Counted from the stretch's first letter, positions 34,716 to 42,434 are shown. The stretch: 64,000 bases of DNA from Bacillus sp. E(2018) (GCF_005503015.1 NZ_SCOL01000001.1:1426001-1490000), one strand, 5' to 3'. Numbers and translations: made by a program. Notes: generated from the letters alone by a model not told the origin.

Positions 34716-34772
34716 TTTTGTCAAAATAACTTATATGTTAGGTATACGCTTTTCGGACAAGAATATGACAAA
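34716..34772. promoter_or_regulatory. Spo0A-box-like sites upstream of the spoIIG promoter
   Basis: TTTTGTCAAAAT (34716-34727, plus), and on the minus strand ATTTTGTCA (34764-34772) and TTGTCCGAA (34752-34760), resemble the 0A box TTTGTCGAAAA with one or two departures. They lie about 75-130 bp upstream of the expected start of transcription. Confidence 0.5.
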
Positions 34773-34809
34773 ATCTAAAACATTTTACGTTTGCTTTGTT
34801 GTTTTTGGA

Positions 34810-34941
34810 AGTCGTTGATTTCCGTTTCAGGTGCTCGCTTTCCGCGGGGCAGGCGGTAAGCCACATTCGTACGTTTCACGTATAAGTGTCTCACCTGCCC
34901 GCCTGTCCTAGCCGAGAGTCTCCCACCTTACACTCCAATAA
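34810..34941 (-). repeat. Interspersed hairpin repeat, copy 4 (divergent, minus strand)
   Basis: Read on the minus strand it has the same order of parts as copy 1: a TTGGAG start, GGGAGACTC, GACAGGCGGGCAGGTGAG, ACCGCCTGCCCCGCGGAAAG, then CGGAAATCAAC. Stem pairs differ from copy 1 but remain paired (CAGGCGG/CCGCCTG for CGAGCGG/CCGTTCG). An internal 12-bp-arm hairpin (ACATTCGTACGT/ACGTATAAGTGT) lies at 34863-34889. Confidence 0.8.
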
Positions 34942-35101
34942 ACTGTTCAATGAAGCATTTTATAACTCTCTCTGTAGCATCATTCTACTTATCAATATGC
35001 CTGTTGTAGTAAAAGACAAGGGGAATATTTTTTGAAAGGCTGTTTTCCATAGAGTTATTGCTTTAAATGTTTCAATCTCTTTTTATTTTCTTCCTTTGCA
35101 T

Positions 35102-35250
35102 GTTGATTGGAGCGTATGGTTGCCGACTCCTACGGGACGAGCGGTCAGTACGAAATGTGGAAGTGGCTCGTTCAGCCACTGCAACTAGACAGGAGGCTCA
35201 CCGCACGCCCCGTGGAAAGCGTGCAACCTGGAGCGGAGATCAACTACTAA
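35102..35250 (+). repeat. Interspersed hairpin repeat, copy 2 (with 44-bp module)
   Basis: Shares both flanks of the base element with copy 1 (GTTGCCGACTCCTACGGGAC and CCCCGTGGAAAGCGTGCAAC) but in place of the 30-bp middle segment it has one 44-bp module bounded by CAG triplets. It shares an extra right-hand tail (ACTAACATAAGCAACAT) with copy 3. Confidence 0.9.
35149..35192 (+). repeat. 44-bp hairpin module in copy 2
   Basis: Lies between CAG at 35146-35148 and CAG at 35190-35192. Contains AGTGGCT-CGTTC-AGCCACT, a perfect 7-bp hairpin with a 5-nt loop. The same module, enlarged by 81 bp in its loop, appears twice in copy 3. Confidence 0.88.
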
Positions 35251-35298
35251 CATAAGCAACATTGAATATGGAACTGTACTAAGGAAGATGTTTTTTGC

Positions 35299-35338
35299 AA
35301 AAAAAAAAGCATGCTCTCTAAAATAGAGAACATGCTTT
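35299..35338 (-). terminator. Intrinsic terminator after ftsZ
   Basis: AAGCATGTTCTCTA/TAGAGAGCATGCTT stem on the minus strand (one mismatch in 14 bp) with a 3-nt loop and ten T. Confidence 0.92.
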
Positions 35339-35349
35339 CAATTTTGTAT

Positions 35350-36534
35350 TTATCTTCTTCTATTACGGCTGCGGTTACGCAAGAACGTTGGAATATCAAG
35401 CGTATCTGAATCAGCATTCGTATAAGAAGTATTTCTAGACTCTTGGCTTTCTTCACGAGATTGCCCTTGAGACTGGCTTTGTGGTTGAGATTGAGCTTGT
35501 GACGAATGAGACTGATTAGATGTTGGAGCTTGTTGCATTCTAGGACGCTCAGCTCTCTGTTGGTTGTTAACCATCTTTTCCGTTTCATCAAATCCAGTTG
35601 CGATAACCGTAACTAGAATCTCATCTTTTAATTCTTCATTGATTACGGAACCAAAGATCATGTTTACTTCAGGATCTGAAGCTGACGAAACGATATCTGC
35701 CGCTTCGTTCACTTCATAAAGGCTTAAATTAGCTCCACCTGTAATATTCATCAATACACCTTTTGCGCCATCGATAGATGTTTCAAGAAGTGGAGATGAA
35801 ATCGCTTTTTTCGCAGCTTCAGCAGCACGGTTCTCTCCAGTCCCTACACCAATACCCATAAGTGCAGATCCGCGTTCAGTCATGATAGTTTTTACATCGG
35901 CAAAGTCAAGGTTGATTAATCCTGGTACAGCGATCAAATCTGAGATACCTTGTACACCTTGGCGAAGAACATTATCCGCTTCACGGAAAGCTTCAAGCAT
36001 AGGAGTGTTTTTATCTACGATCTCTAACAGTCGATCATTAGGTATAACGATTAATGTATCAACTTTTTCTTTTAATACAGAGATTCCACCAACCGCTTGC
36101 GTAGAACGCTTACGGCCTTCAAAAGTGAACGGTCTTGTCACAACACCAACTGTAAGAGCGCCAAGATCCTTAGCGATCTCTGCGACTACTGGTGCTGCAC
36201 CAGTACCTGTTCCGCCACCCATACCAGCTGTTACGAAGACCATATCAGCACCGCTAAGTGCTTCTTCGATTTGCTCGCGGCTTTCTTCAGCAGCTTTTTT
36301 ACCGATATCAGGATTTGCACCTGCACCAAGTCCTCTTGTTAATTTCGTTCCGATCTGCATTTTTACAGGCGCTTTCGATAGATTCAAAGCTTGAGCATCT
36401 GTATTCACACAAATAAATTCTACACCTTGTACACCGTGTTCGATCATACGGTTAACAGCGTTACTTCCGCCGCCACCAACACCGATTACTTTAATTGTCG
36501 CCAATTGATCCATATTCATATCAAACTCTAACAT
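35350..36534 (-). CDS. ftsZ: Cell division protein FtsZ
   Basis: Tubulin-like GTPase forming the Z ring. Tubulin signature [10 protein letters not shown] near residue 105 and T7 loop [11 protein letters not shown]. The C-terminal linker (about 325-375) is a Ser/Gln-rich low-complexity stretch, followed by the conserved tail [15 protein letters not shown] that binds FtsA and SepF. 394 aa. Directly follows ftsA by 32 nt. Confidence 0.98.
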   Translation of the reverse strand: MLEFDMNMDQLATIKVIGVGGGGSNAVNRMIEHGVQGVEFICVNTDAQALNLSKAPVKMQIGTKLTRGLGAGANPDIGKKAAEESREQIEEALSGADMVFVTAGMGGGTGTGAAPVVAEIAKDLGALTVGVVTRPFTFEGRKRSTQAVGGISVLKEKVDTLIVIPNDRLLEIVDKNTPMLEAFREADNVLRQGVQGISDLIAVPGLINLDFADVKTIMTERGSALMGIGVGTGENRAAEAAKKAISSPLLETSIDGAKGVLMNITGGANLSLYEVNEAADIVSSASDPEVNMIFGSVINEELKDEILVTVIATGFDETEKMVNNQQRAERPRMQQAPTSNQSHSSQAQSQPQSQSQGQSREESQESRNTSYTNADSDTLDIPTFLRNRSRNRRR

Positions 36535-36566
36535 GAGCGTTCCTCCTAATGACTAGTTCCTTAATG

Positions 36567-37850
36567 TTATTCAAAAAATAAACCAAACCAGTCTTTGACT
36601 TTTGATTTCATGCCACCGGATTGTTTTTCTTGTCCCGATTTTTGGCTGGATTGTTGTTTCTTTTTAGGTAAAGGTTCTCCAGCGTTATCAGCTAACGCAG
36701 TGGCAACTTCTTTTCCTTGAACTTTAATATTTTTGTGAGTGAATTGGATTAACCCAACACCTGCTGTAAATTTCGGTTCTCTAACCCCGATATAATCCGG
36801 CAAGGAAACACGTACGTTCTGTTGGAAGATATCTTGGGCGAGTTCAAGTACTCCTGGAATTGCAGCAACTCCGCCTGTAATAACAAAACCGCCTGGCAGT
36901 TCGGAATATCCACGCTGATGCAATTCATCATCAATCATCTCAAATATTTCAGCCATACGAGCTTCAATAATTAATGAAAGTTCGTATTGCGAGATTTCTT
37001 GTTCTTGTGAAGATCCAATTTGCGATACTGTAAATGTCTCATCTTTTGATGCATAATCCACAAAAGAATGACCATGCTTTAGCTTAATCTTTTCTGCATC
37101 TTCAGCAGAAGTTCTTAATCCGATGGATATATCTTTTGTGATAAAGTCTCCACCAACCGGAAGAACAGATGTTAACTGCATGGTTCCTTGATCAAAAACA
37201 GATAGTGTAGTAGAACCTCCACCAATATCGATTAGTGCTACACCTAGCTCCATTTCATCACGTGAAAGTGCAATCGATGATGTTGCCAATGGCTCTAAAC
37301 AAATGTCCGCCACTGTAAGTCCAGCTCGTTCTACGCAACGTAATAAATTATGTAAGATTGTCTTGGAACCAGTTATCACTGTTCCTTCCATCTCAAGGCG
37401 AACACCTAGCATGCCTCGAGGATCAATAATCTCATCTGTACCGTCAACAATAAATTGTCTAGGAATCACATCTATAATTTCGCGTTCTGGAGGCACTGAC
37501 ATAACCTGAGCTGCCTCTATTACTCTAGCAATGTCTTCATCACCGATTTCTCGGTCTTCCCTCGATACTGCAACTACACCGTGGCATGGCTGAAGTTGAA
37601 TATGGTTTCCTTTTACACCTACGATTACAGCATTAATCGGAATACCTAACATTCTTTCTGCTTGCTCTACGGCTTTTCTTATGGAACGAACAGTTTCGTC
37701 AATATCTACAATGGAACCTTTTCTGATTCCAGCTGATTTTGCATGGCCAACACCAATAACATTAAAGGACTCACTAGTCATTTCTCCAATGATCACTTTA
37801 ATATTGGATGTACCGATGTCTAAACTTACATAAATTTCATTGCTGTTCAT
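36567..37850 (-). CDS. ftsA: Cell division protein FtsA
   Basis: Actin-like ATPase that anchors FtsZ to the membrane. DIGTSNIKVIIGE is the phosphate 1 motif, LIDIGGGSTTLSVF phosphate 2, and VITGGVAAIPGV the adenosine motif; SHS2 insertion at about 85-160. The last residues, KVKDWFGLFFE, form the membrane-targeting amphipathic helix after a K/Q/S-rich linker. 427 aa. Confidence 0.97.
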   Translation of the reverse strand: MNSNEIYVSLDIGTSNIKVIIGEMTSESFNVIGVGHAKSAGIRKGSIVDIDETVRSIRKAVEQAERMLGIPINAVIVGVKGNHIQLQPCHGVVAVSREDREIGDEDIARVIEAAQVMSVPPEREIIDVIPRQFIVDGTDEIIDPRGMLGVRLEMEGTVITGSKTILHNLLRCVERAGLTVADICLEPLATSSIALSRDEMELGVALIDIGGGSTTLSVFDQGTMQLTSVLPVGGDFITKDISIGLRTSAEDAEKIKLKHGHSFVDYASKDETFTVSQIGSSQEQEISQYELSLIIEARMAEIFEMIDDELHQRGYSELPGGFVITGGVAAIPGVLELAQDIFQQNVRVSLPDYIGVREPKFTAGVGLIQFTHKNIKVQGKEVATALADNAGEPLPKKKQQSSQKSGQEKQSGGMKSKVKDWFGLFFE

Positions 37851-37931
37851 TCTGTGGCACCTCCTTACCTTTCATCCAATAAATCTTGTTAAATTTTTTA
37901 AAATCCCTTAATTTGCGCTTAATTATGGAAT

Positions 37932-37959
37932 AAATTCCACAAACAACGGGTTATCCCTC
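37932..37959 (-). promoter_or_regulatory. Candidate sigma-H promoter of ftsAZ
   Basis: On the minus strand GAGGGATAA (37951-37959) and GTGGAATTT (37932-37940) fit RNAGGAWWW and RNNGAATWW with one mismatch, but the spacer is 10 bp, one shorter than usual. B. subtilis ftsAZ has a sigma-H promoter in this position. Confidence 0.35.
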
Positions 37960-37986
37960 TTTTTTTTTACCGTTTTTTCAAATTTT

Positions 37987-38340
37987 TTAGGCCTTTTTGC
38001 GCGAATCTGACCATTTGGAAATAATTAAGCGTCTAATAACTGCGATATTATTAAACAACCTAACACCAAATGCAAAAATTGCAGCTAGATACAGATCGAT
38101 TCCAAGGTGTACACCTAAGTATGCGAGTCCTGCAGCCAATAAAATGTTAAAGAAAAAACCTGTTATGAAAACTTTATCTTCAAAACTGCCTTGAAGATGT
38201 GCACGTATACCACCGAATAAGGTATCTAGTGCAGCTAAGACAGCAATCGATAAATAGTTTGCATATTCTGGAGGGACCCGGATATCAGACATGAAACCTA
38301 ATAGTAGACCTAAAAGCAGTCCAAGTACCGGCAACCACAT
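37987..38340 (-). CDS. sbp: Small basic membrane protein Sbp (DUF1290)
   Basis: 117-aa protein with about three to four hydrophobic segments (LLLGLLLGFM, AVLAALDTLFGG, AGLAYLGVHLGI, FAFGVRLFNNIAVI) and a basic C-terminus. The role of the family is unknown; it is always near ftsA in Bacillus. Starts one nucleotide after ylxX ends. Confidence 0.92.
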   Translation of the reverse strand: MWLPVLGLLLGLLLGFMSDIRVPPEYANYLSIAVLAALDTLFGGIRAHLQGSFEDKVFITGFFFNILLAAGLAYLGVHLGIDLYLAAIFAFGVRLFNNIAVIRRLIISKWSDSRKKA

Positions 38341-38341
38341 C

Positions 38342-39049
38342 TTACGTTTCCTCCTTTGCCGGTTTCATAAACTTCACCTTCATATCTTTATCGAAAGCTG
38401 GCAAAATAACTTTAGCTGTTTGTTTGGATTCGACAAGAAAATTTTCTCGAATAAACTCCTCGACAGCTGGTGAAGCAATGATCTTCTGATGAAGTTTTTC
38501 ATTGTCTTTTGCCAAAACTCTGATTTCAATCGGAAATGAAGAAACAGGCTCATTGTTTATGTAAATGTTTCCATTCACTTCCCGGATCGGGGTTTTAGAT
38601 ACGACGCGTTGACCATCTATACTGATCTCCTTCGCATCATATCGGTTTAGTTCGTTTACAAGTCTTCTAAGCATATCGGGATCTATTTTAGGAATAGGTT
38701 GACCTACTCCAATTAGCTCTTCACTAAAAGGTTCGATCGTTATTACGATTCCTTGTCCGCTAATCGTCGTTAATCCTGCCTGTTTTTTTAAATCCCATAG
38801 CGCTTTTTCCATTGCTTGGATTTTTTCATCCTTACCTTCACCTTTGTATTGGTTAAGAAGTTCACTATAGCGTTCAAATTCCTCATTAAGCTCCTGCTGA
38901 CGCTGTTTTTCTTTTTCCAAATCAGCTCTTAATTCCCATAGATCTCTCGTATCCCGAACAACAGGATTGTTTGTGGTCTCAAATTGGATCGCCAGCATTC
39001 CGCCAAGTATGAGGGCAATTGTTGCGAACATGAATTGTCTTTCCTTCAA
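38342..39049 (-). CDS. ylxX: DUF881 membrane-anchored protein YlxX
   Basis: 235 aa with one N-terminal transmembrane helix (FATIALILGGMLAI), a coiled-coil stretch (about 40-85) and a C-terminal DUF881 domain (GQGIVITI, DAKEISIDGQRVVS). Paralogous to the upstream ylxW. Function unknown; the division cluster position suggests an envelope role. Confidence 0.9.
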   Translation of the reverse strand: MKERQFMFATIALILGGMLAIQFETTNNPVVRDTRDLWELRADLEKEKQRQQELNEEFERYSELLNQYKGEGKDEKIQAMEKALWDLKKQAGLTTISGQGIVITIEPFSEELIGVGQPIPKIDPDMLRRLVNELNRYDAKEISIDGQRVVSKTPIREVNGNIYINNEPVSSFPIEIRVLAKDNEKLHQKIIASPAVEEFIRENFLVESKQTAKVILPAFDKDMKVKFMKPAKEET

Positions 39050-39054
39050 CTAAC

Positions 39055-39750
39055 TCATCCCTCTTCTGTAATAAATGGCTCCATCTCGATCGCGCTTTCT
39101 TGCTCCACTCTTACTTCAACACCATCATTAACAATTTTATCGACGATATATAGGTTCAAAGATTTCTCTAGGGTTGTGGAATTCCCGATTGCCGTAATAA
39201 CAAAGGGTGCAGGATATTGGTTACCATCCACAGAAACAACAGGACCGATACAAGCGATATACGTATCGTGAGAGATTCTTTGACCATTTATCGCTATTGC
39301 CTCTGCGCCAGATACGTGAAGTTCATCAATGACGCTTCTTATATGTTCTTCATGAACAATATAATCGTTAGGGTTCTCCCCTTCTGGTATATAAGAGGAA
39401 TCTTGTAGAGTAACTTCTACCCCCTCCCCTTTCACCTTTACGTTTCCTACTACCATTCTGAGTTCTTTTAAGTCTTCTACTAGTTTAGAAGATATCTCCT
39501 CTTGGTCTGCCAGCTTATTTTCTTTCTTCTCAACATTTTGCTGCAGTCCTTGAAGATCACCTGCTAATTCTCTATTCGCTTTTTGAAGATTTAATATTTG
39601 GCTTCGCAATGAATCTTCTTTTTTCCATTCATTGTTCTGCACAACATTTTGCTTTTCAATCTGCGCTCTCTGATAGGAGAAAGATAATATAAACCCGGTA
39701 ACGAGTAGGATTAAAGATAGGAAAAGGTGCGTCCCTTTAATTTTTCTCAT
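39055..39750 (-). CDS. ylxW: DUF881 membrane-anchored protein YlxW
   Basis: Same layout as YlxX: N-terminal transmembrane helix (HLFLSLILLVTGFILSF), coiled coil and DUF881 domain (EAIAINGQRISHDTYI). ATG at 39750 after GGAGGAAAG is preferred to an ATG ten codons earlier, giving 231 aa. It overlaps the end of divIB by 14 nt. YlxW and YlxX appear to be an old duplication. Confidence 0.9.
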   Translation of the reverse strand: MRKIKGTHLFLSLILLVTGFILSFSYQRAQIEKQNVVQNNEWKKEDSLRSQILNLQKANRELAGDLQGLQQNVEKKENKLADQEEISSKLVEDLKELRMVVGNVKVKGEGVEVTLQDSSYIPEGENPNDYIVHEEHIRSVIDELHVSGAEAIAINGQRISHDTYIACIGPVVSVDGNQYPAPFVITAIGNSTTLEKSLNLYIVDKIVNDGVEVRVEQESAIEMEPFITEEG

Positions 39751-40510
39751 TACTTTCCTCCACTTGGTTGTATCGTTCAAAACGTGTGCTGATTCCTAAA
39801 AAGAACGTTCCTTTTTCCTCAGGCTTTAGCTCGCTTACTAAAGATGGATAAGCAGTCAGCCTTTCTGAGAACTTAGAGATCGTTGTCACCACTTTGTTTC
39901 CATCCGTCATAAACAACGTTAGTTGATTTGAATTGTTGGTTGATGGTGTATGTGTGATCTCAGATATACGATGAATGATTCCTTCAGGTAGTTTTTGCAG
40001 TTCCTGTGCCATCATCTCTAATTGTTCTGGATCCTTCCAGCTTACAATTACAGGTGCGTTTACAGGCCGCTCATTTTTCTTTAGCGGTTCTAGCATCTTT
40101 CCGTTCTGAAGCATCGGGTAATATACGTTCTCTTTTCTGAAATACCCGACTCGTTGATATTCACTCACTTTAATTACAACTTGGTTAAAAAATTTCTTTT
40201 GGATGGATACGGAACTAACCTCTGAAATATCTTCGAGCCGCTCCATAATTTCATCTTCAGATACATTTAAATACTTTGTTTCTGTAGAAATTTTACTTTT
40301 TTCAAGAATCTCATTGTCGGTTACAAAATAGTTGCCAGAAACGGTAATTTTCTTCACATGACTAAGATCTGATTGAAAATAAACGACGATCAACAATAAC
40401 AGGAAGAAAAAGGACAAGTAATATATAAGACGACGATTTGCTTTTTGTTTGCGATGTTCTTTCAGCTTCGGAATTCGGTCCTCAATTTTGACAACCTTTA
40501 CCTTGTCCAT
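39737..40510 (-). CDS. divIB: Cell division protein DivIB (FtsQ)
   Basis: Bitopic divisome protein that complexes with FtsL and DivIC. Basic cytoplasmic N-terminus, one transmembrane helix (about residues 28-45), then an extracellular POTRA domain beginning KKITVSGNYFVTDNEI and the beta region. 257 aa, start after GGAGG. It has a long leader with its own extended -10 promoter. Confidence 0.93.
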   Translation of the reverse strand: MDKVKVVKIEDRIPKLKEHRKQKANRRLIYYLSFFFLLLLIVVYFQSDLSHVKKITVSGNYFVTDNEILEKSKISTETKYLNVSEDEIMERLEDISEVSSVSIQKKFFNQVVIKVSEYQRVGYFRKENVYYPMLQNGKMLEPLKKNERPVNAPVIVSWKDPEQLEMMAQELQKLPEGIIHRISEITHTPSTNNSNQLTLFMTDGNKVVTTISKFSERLTAYPSLVSELKPEEKGTFFLGISTRFERYNQVEESNEKN

Positions 40511-40570
40511 TCTCTTCCTCCGTTTTATAAGTTAGTACAAGAAACATTAACGGTTGACAGAAATAAAAGA

Positions 40571-40592
40571 ACTTGGCAGATAGACGCCAAGC
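40571..40592 (-). terminator. Weak terminator-like hairpin in the divIB leader
   Basis: CTTGGC/GCCAAG (40586-40591 and 40572-40577) with an 8-nt loop, followed on the minus strand by TTCTTTTATTTCT. It could end murB transcripts or attenuate divIB; the 6-bp stem is short. Confidence 0.4.
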
Positions 40593-40688
40593 CTTCAAAA
40601 GGTACTGATAACAGTCCAACTGCCAGAAGATAACGAAATGTATGGTTCGTTTCGAAACGTCAAAAGTTAATTTTTTCTTGTTCTTTGT

Positions 40689-40697
40689 ATTATAGCA
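40689..40697 (-). promoter_or_regulatory. Extended -10 promoter for divIB
   Basis: TGCTATAAT on the minus strand is a consensus extended -10 element, just after the murB stop codon and about 180 nt before the divIB ATG. No good -35 is seen, as is common for extended -10 promoters. Confidence 0.6.
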
Positions 40698-40737
40698 CGG
40701 ATAAGCCGCAATTCAGCACTATTTATCCAATTTTTTG

Positions 40738-41649
40738 TTAATCATTTCTACCAATGATCTCAACCTCTGTATGAAGTTCAACACCATGCTTCTCTTTAAT
40801 CGTTTTTTGTATATAACTGATAAGATCCAGCACGTCCTTGGCTTTTGCATCTCCAGTATTCACAATAAAATTAGCGTGCATCTCCGAAACTTGTGCTCCA
40901 CCAATTTGAGTCCCTTTAAGTCCCGATGTTTCAATGAGATGTCCTGCATAATTAGGCAGCGGATTACGGAACACACTTCCGCAGCACGGATAGTTCCATG
41001 GTTGAGTGTTTCTGCGATAATCTTTATTTTTCTTTAGCTCAGCCATGATCGTTTCTTTATCACCTTTATCTAAAACGAGGATGACTTCCACACAGATTCC
41101 ACCTGTCTCTTGCAGAACAGAGGTACGGTATGAGAATTTCAGTTCTTCATTAGAAAGCCATTTGAGCTCACCATCAGGTAATAAAATCAAAGCTTTCTCA
41201 ACGATCTTTGACATATCTGACCCGTGTGCACCTGCATTCATGAACACAGCACCGCCAACTGATCCCGGAATACCTGCTGCAAATTCAAGTCCCGTATAAG
41301 CTTCGCGCGACATTACAGTGGCAAGTGGAATTAGTGAATATCCCCCTCCAACTCTTATAGTGTTATCATTTTTTTCAAGATGGTTGATCCCCTCCCCTAC
41401 TTTAATGACAACTCCTTCTATGCCTCCATCTGCAACTAGAAGGTTAGAGCCTCTTCCGATTGCACGTATCGGTGCGTTCGCTTCTTTTATATAACTTAAT
41501 GCTTTTTTTAGACTTTCAATGTCTTTCGGTTCATAAAAAAGGTCTGCTGGTCCACCAATTTTTAATGTGGTGTGATTTTTTAATGGTTCATTTACAAGGA
41601 CAGTTCCTAAATCTTCACTTTTTAATTGTTCAGCTAATTGCTTATACAT
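40738..41649 (-). CDS. murB: UDP-N-acetylenolpyruvoylglucosamine reductase
   Basis: FAD enzyme that reduces UDP-GlcNAc-enolpyruvate to UDP-MurNAc. FAD-binding NHTTLKIGGPADLF and IGRGSNLLVADGG near the N-terminus, GIPGSVGGAVFMNAGAHG in the middle and YRRNTQPWNYPCCGSVFRNP carrying the catalytic Ser. 303 aa with the ATG after GGGGG; an 11-codon upstream extension is rejected. Type IIb MurB, lacking the E. coli-type insertion. Confidence 0.95.
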   Translation of the reverse strand: MYKQLAEQLKSEDLGTVLVNEPLKNHTTLKIGGPADLFYEPKDIESLKKALSYIKEANAPIRAIGRGSNLLVADGGIEGVVIKVGEGINHLEKNDNTIRVGGGYSLIPLATVMSREAYTGLEFAAGIPGSVGGAVFMNAGAHGSDMSKIVEKALILLPDGELKWLSNEELKFSYRTSVLQETGGICVEVILVLDKGDKETIMAELKKNKDYRRNTQPWNYPCCGSVFRNPLPNYAGHLIETSGLKGTQIGGAQVSEMHANFIVNTGDAKAKDVLDLISYIQKTIKEKHGVELHTEVEIIGRND

Positions 41650-41961
41650 AATTAAAAAACCCCCTACGTTCTTACGCATCATTCTATTTATATGCTATGC
41701 GTTAATCTTTTCCATGTTTTCATTGTCCTTAAACATCGACAAAGTAGTATTCGTCAGAACTAACGATTTTGTTTCTTACTTTTTATTTCCCTTAAAAAAT
41801 TTAAGATGCTTTCGTTATGATTTATTAGTTGCTACTGTGATTAATTGACGAAGGGTTGTAGTACTCCTGCTGGTATAACACAACCTACTTAATTGATTTT
41901 TCTCTTCCTAGCAAGCTGATTGTAGCGGAAGGTTGCCGACTCCTACGGGACGAGCGGTCAG

Positions 41962-42086
41962 TCTGAAAAGTGGAAGTGGCTCGTTCAGCCCCGACCAGCA
42001 AAAGTTGAATGGGCTTGGAAGGCGCACTTTGTCTTCTTGACCATTTAACTTTTGACCTCGAGGGGCTAGCCACTGCAACTAGACAG
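41962..42086 (+). repeat. 125-bp module, first in copy 3
   Basis: Starts after CAG 41959-41961 and ends with CAG 42084-42086. Folds as one long hairpin: AGTGGCT/AGCCACT (41975, 42068), AGCCCC/GGGGCT (41987, 42062), then CAAAAGTTGAATGG/CCATTTAACTTTTG and a short apical stem. The inner 81 bp (41987-42067) is what copy 2 lacks. Confidence 0.9.
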
Positions 42087-42116
42087 GTGGAGACTCCTAA
42101 TGGCGCAAAGCGGCAG

Positions 42117-42241
42117 TCCGAAAAGTGGAAGTGACTCGTTCAGCCCCGACAAGCAAAAGGGAAATGGGCTTGGAAGGCGCACTTTGCCTTCTTGACCGTT
42201 TACCTTTTGACCTCGAGGGGCTAGTCACTGCAACTAGACAG
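42117..42241 (+). repeat. 125-bp module, second in copy 3
   Basis: Same length as the first module with scattered substitutions, several of which keep pairing: outer stem AGTGACT/AGTCACT replaces AGTGGCT/AGCCACT, and the long stem reads CAAAAGGGAAATGG/CCGTTTACCTTTTG. Bounded by CAG 42114-42116 and CAG 42239-42241. Confidence 0.9.
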
Positions 42242-42343
42242 GAGGCTCACCGTTCGCCCCGTGGAAAGCGTGCAACCTGGAGCGGAAATCAGCAACTAAC
42301 ATAAGCAACATGATATACGAAAACAAGCTATCAAAAAATGACA

Positions 42344-42382
42344 CAGAAAAAGAAGTTACCCTGCCATAATTGACAGGGTAAC
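42344..42382 (-). terminator. Intrinsic terminator after spoVE
   Basis: Perfect 9-bp stem GTTACCCTG/CAGGGTAAC followed on the minus strand by CTTCTTTTTC. It separates murB from the murE-spoVE transcript. Confidence 0.85.
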
Positions 42383-42434
42383 GTCTTTAAATCGCTATGT
42401 TTAGAATAAGAGAATTCCCTTTGAAACTCAAGTA

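Larger units (their letters stand above)
34619..35349. other. 731-bp gap between ftsZ and spoIIGA
   Basis: No gene. From left: the spoIIG promoter with Spo0A-box-like sites (34648-34772), an interspersed repeat on the minus strand (34810-34941), about 160 bp of AT-rich DNA with nothing recognised, a second repeat on the plus strand (35102-35250) and the ftsZ terminator. B. subtilis carries the protease gene bpr here. Confidence 0.75.
41913..42296 (+). repeat. Interspersed hairpin repeat, copy 3 (two 125-bp modules)
   Basis: Equals copy 1 plus a module of exactly 125 bp at each of the two CAG sites; the 30-bp middle segment (42087-42116) is identical to that of copy 1. Terminal stem is GCTGATT/AATCAGC where copy 1 has GTTGATT/AATCAAC, a compensatory pair change. 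Confidence 0.93.
41650..42434. other. 785-bp gap between spoVE and murB (murG slot)
   Basis: No coding gene. Contains the spoVE terminator, interspersed repeat copy 3 with its two 125-bp modules (41913-42296) and about 230 bp of AT-rich DNA with the murB promoter. In B. subtilis murG occupies this position; no MurG-like reading frame or remnant is recognisable in any frame. Confidence 0.8.

Noticed and set aside
35067..35255. 62-aa frame on the plus strand across repeat copy 2
   Set aside because: Most of it is translated repeat; no conserved motif and no sign of selection for coding.
41885..42073. 62-aa frame on the minus strand in repeat copy 3
   Set aside because: It lies wholly in repeat sequence, with no ribosome binding site, and is an Arg/Ser-rich by-product of GC-rich hairpins.
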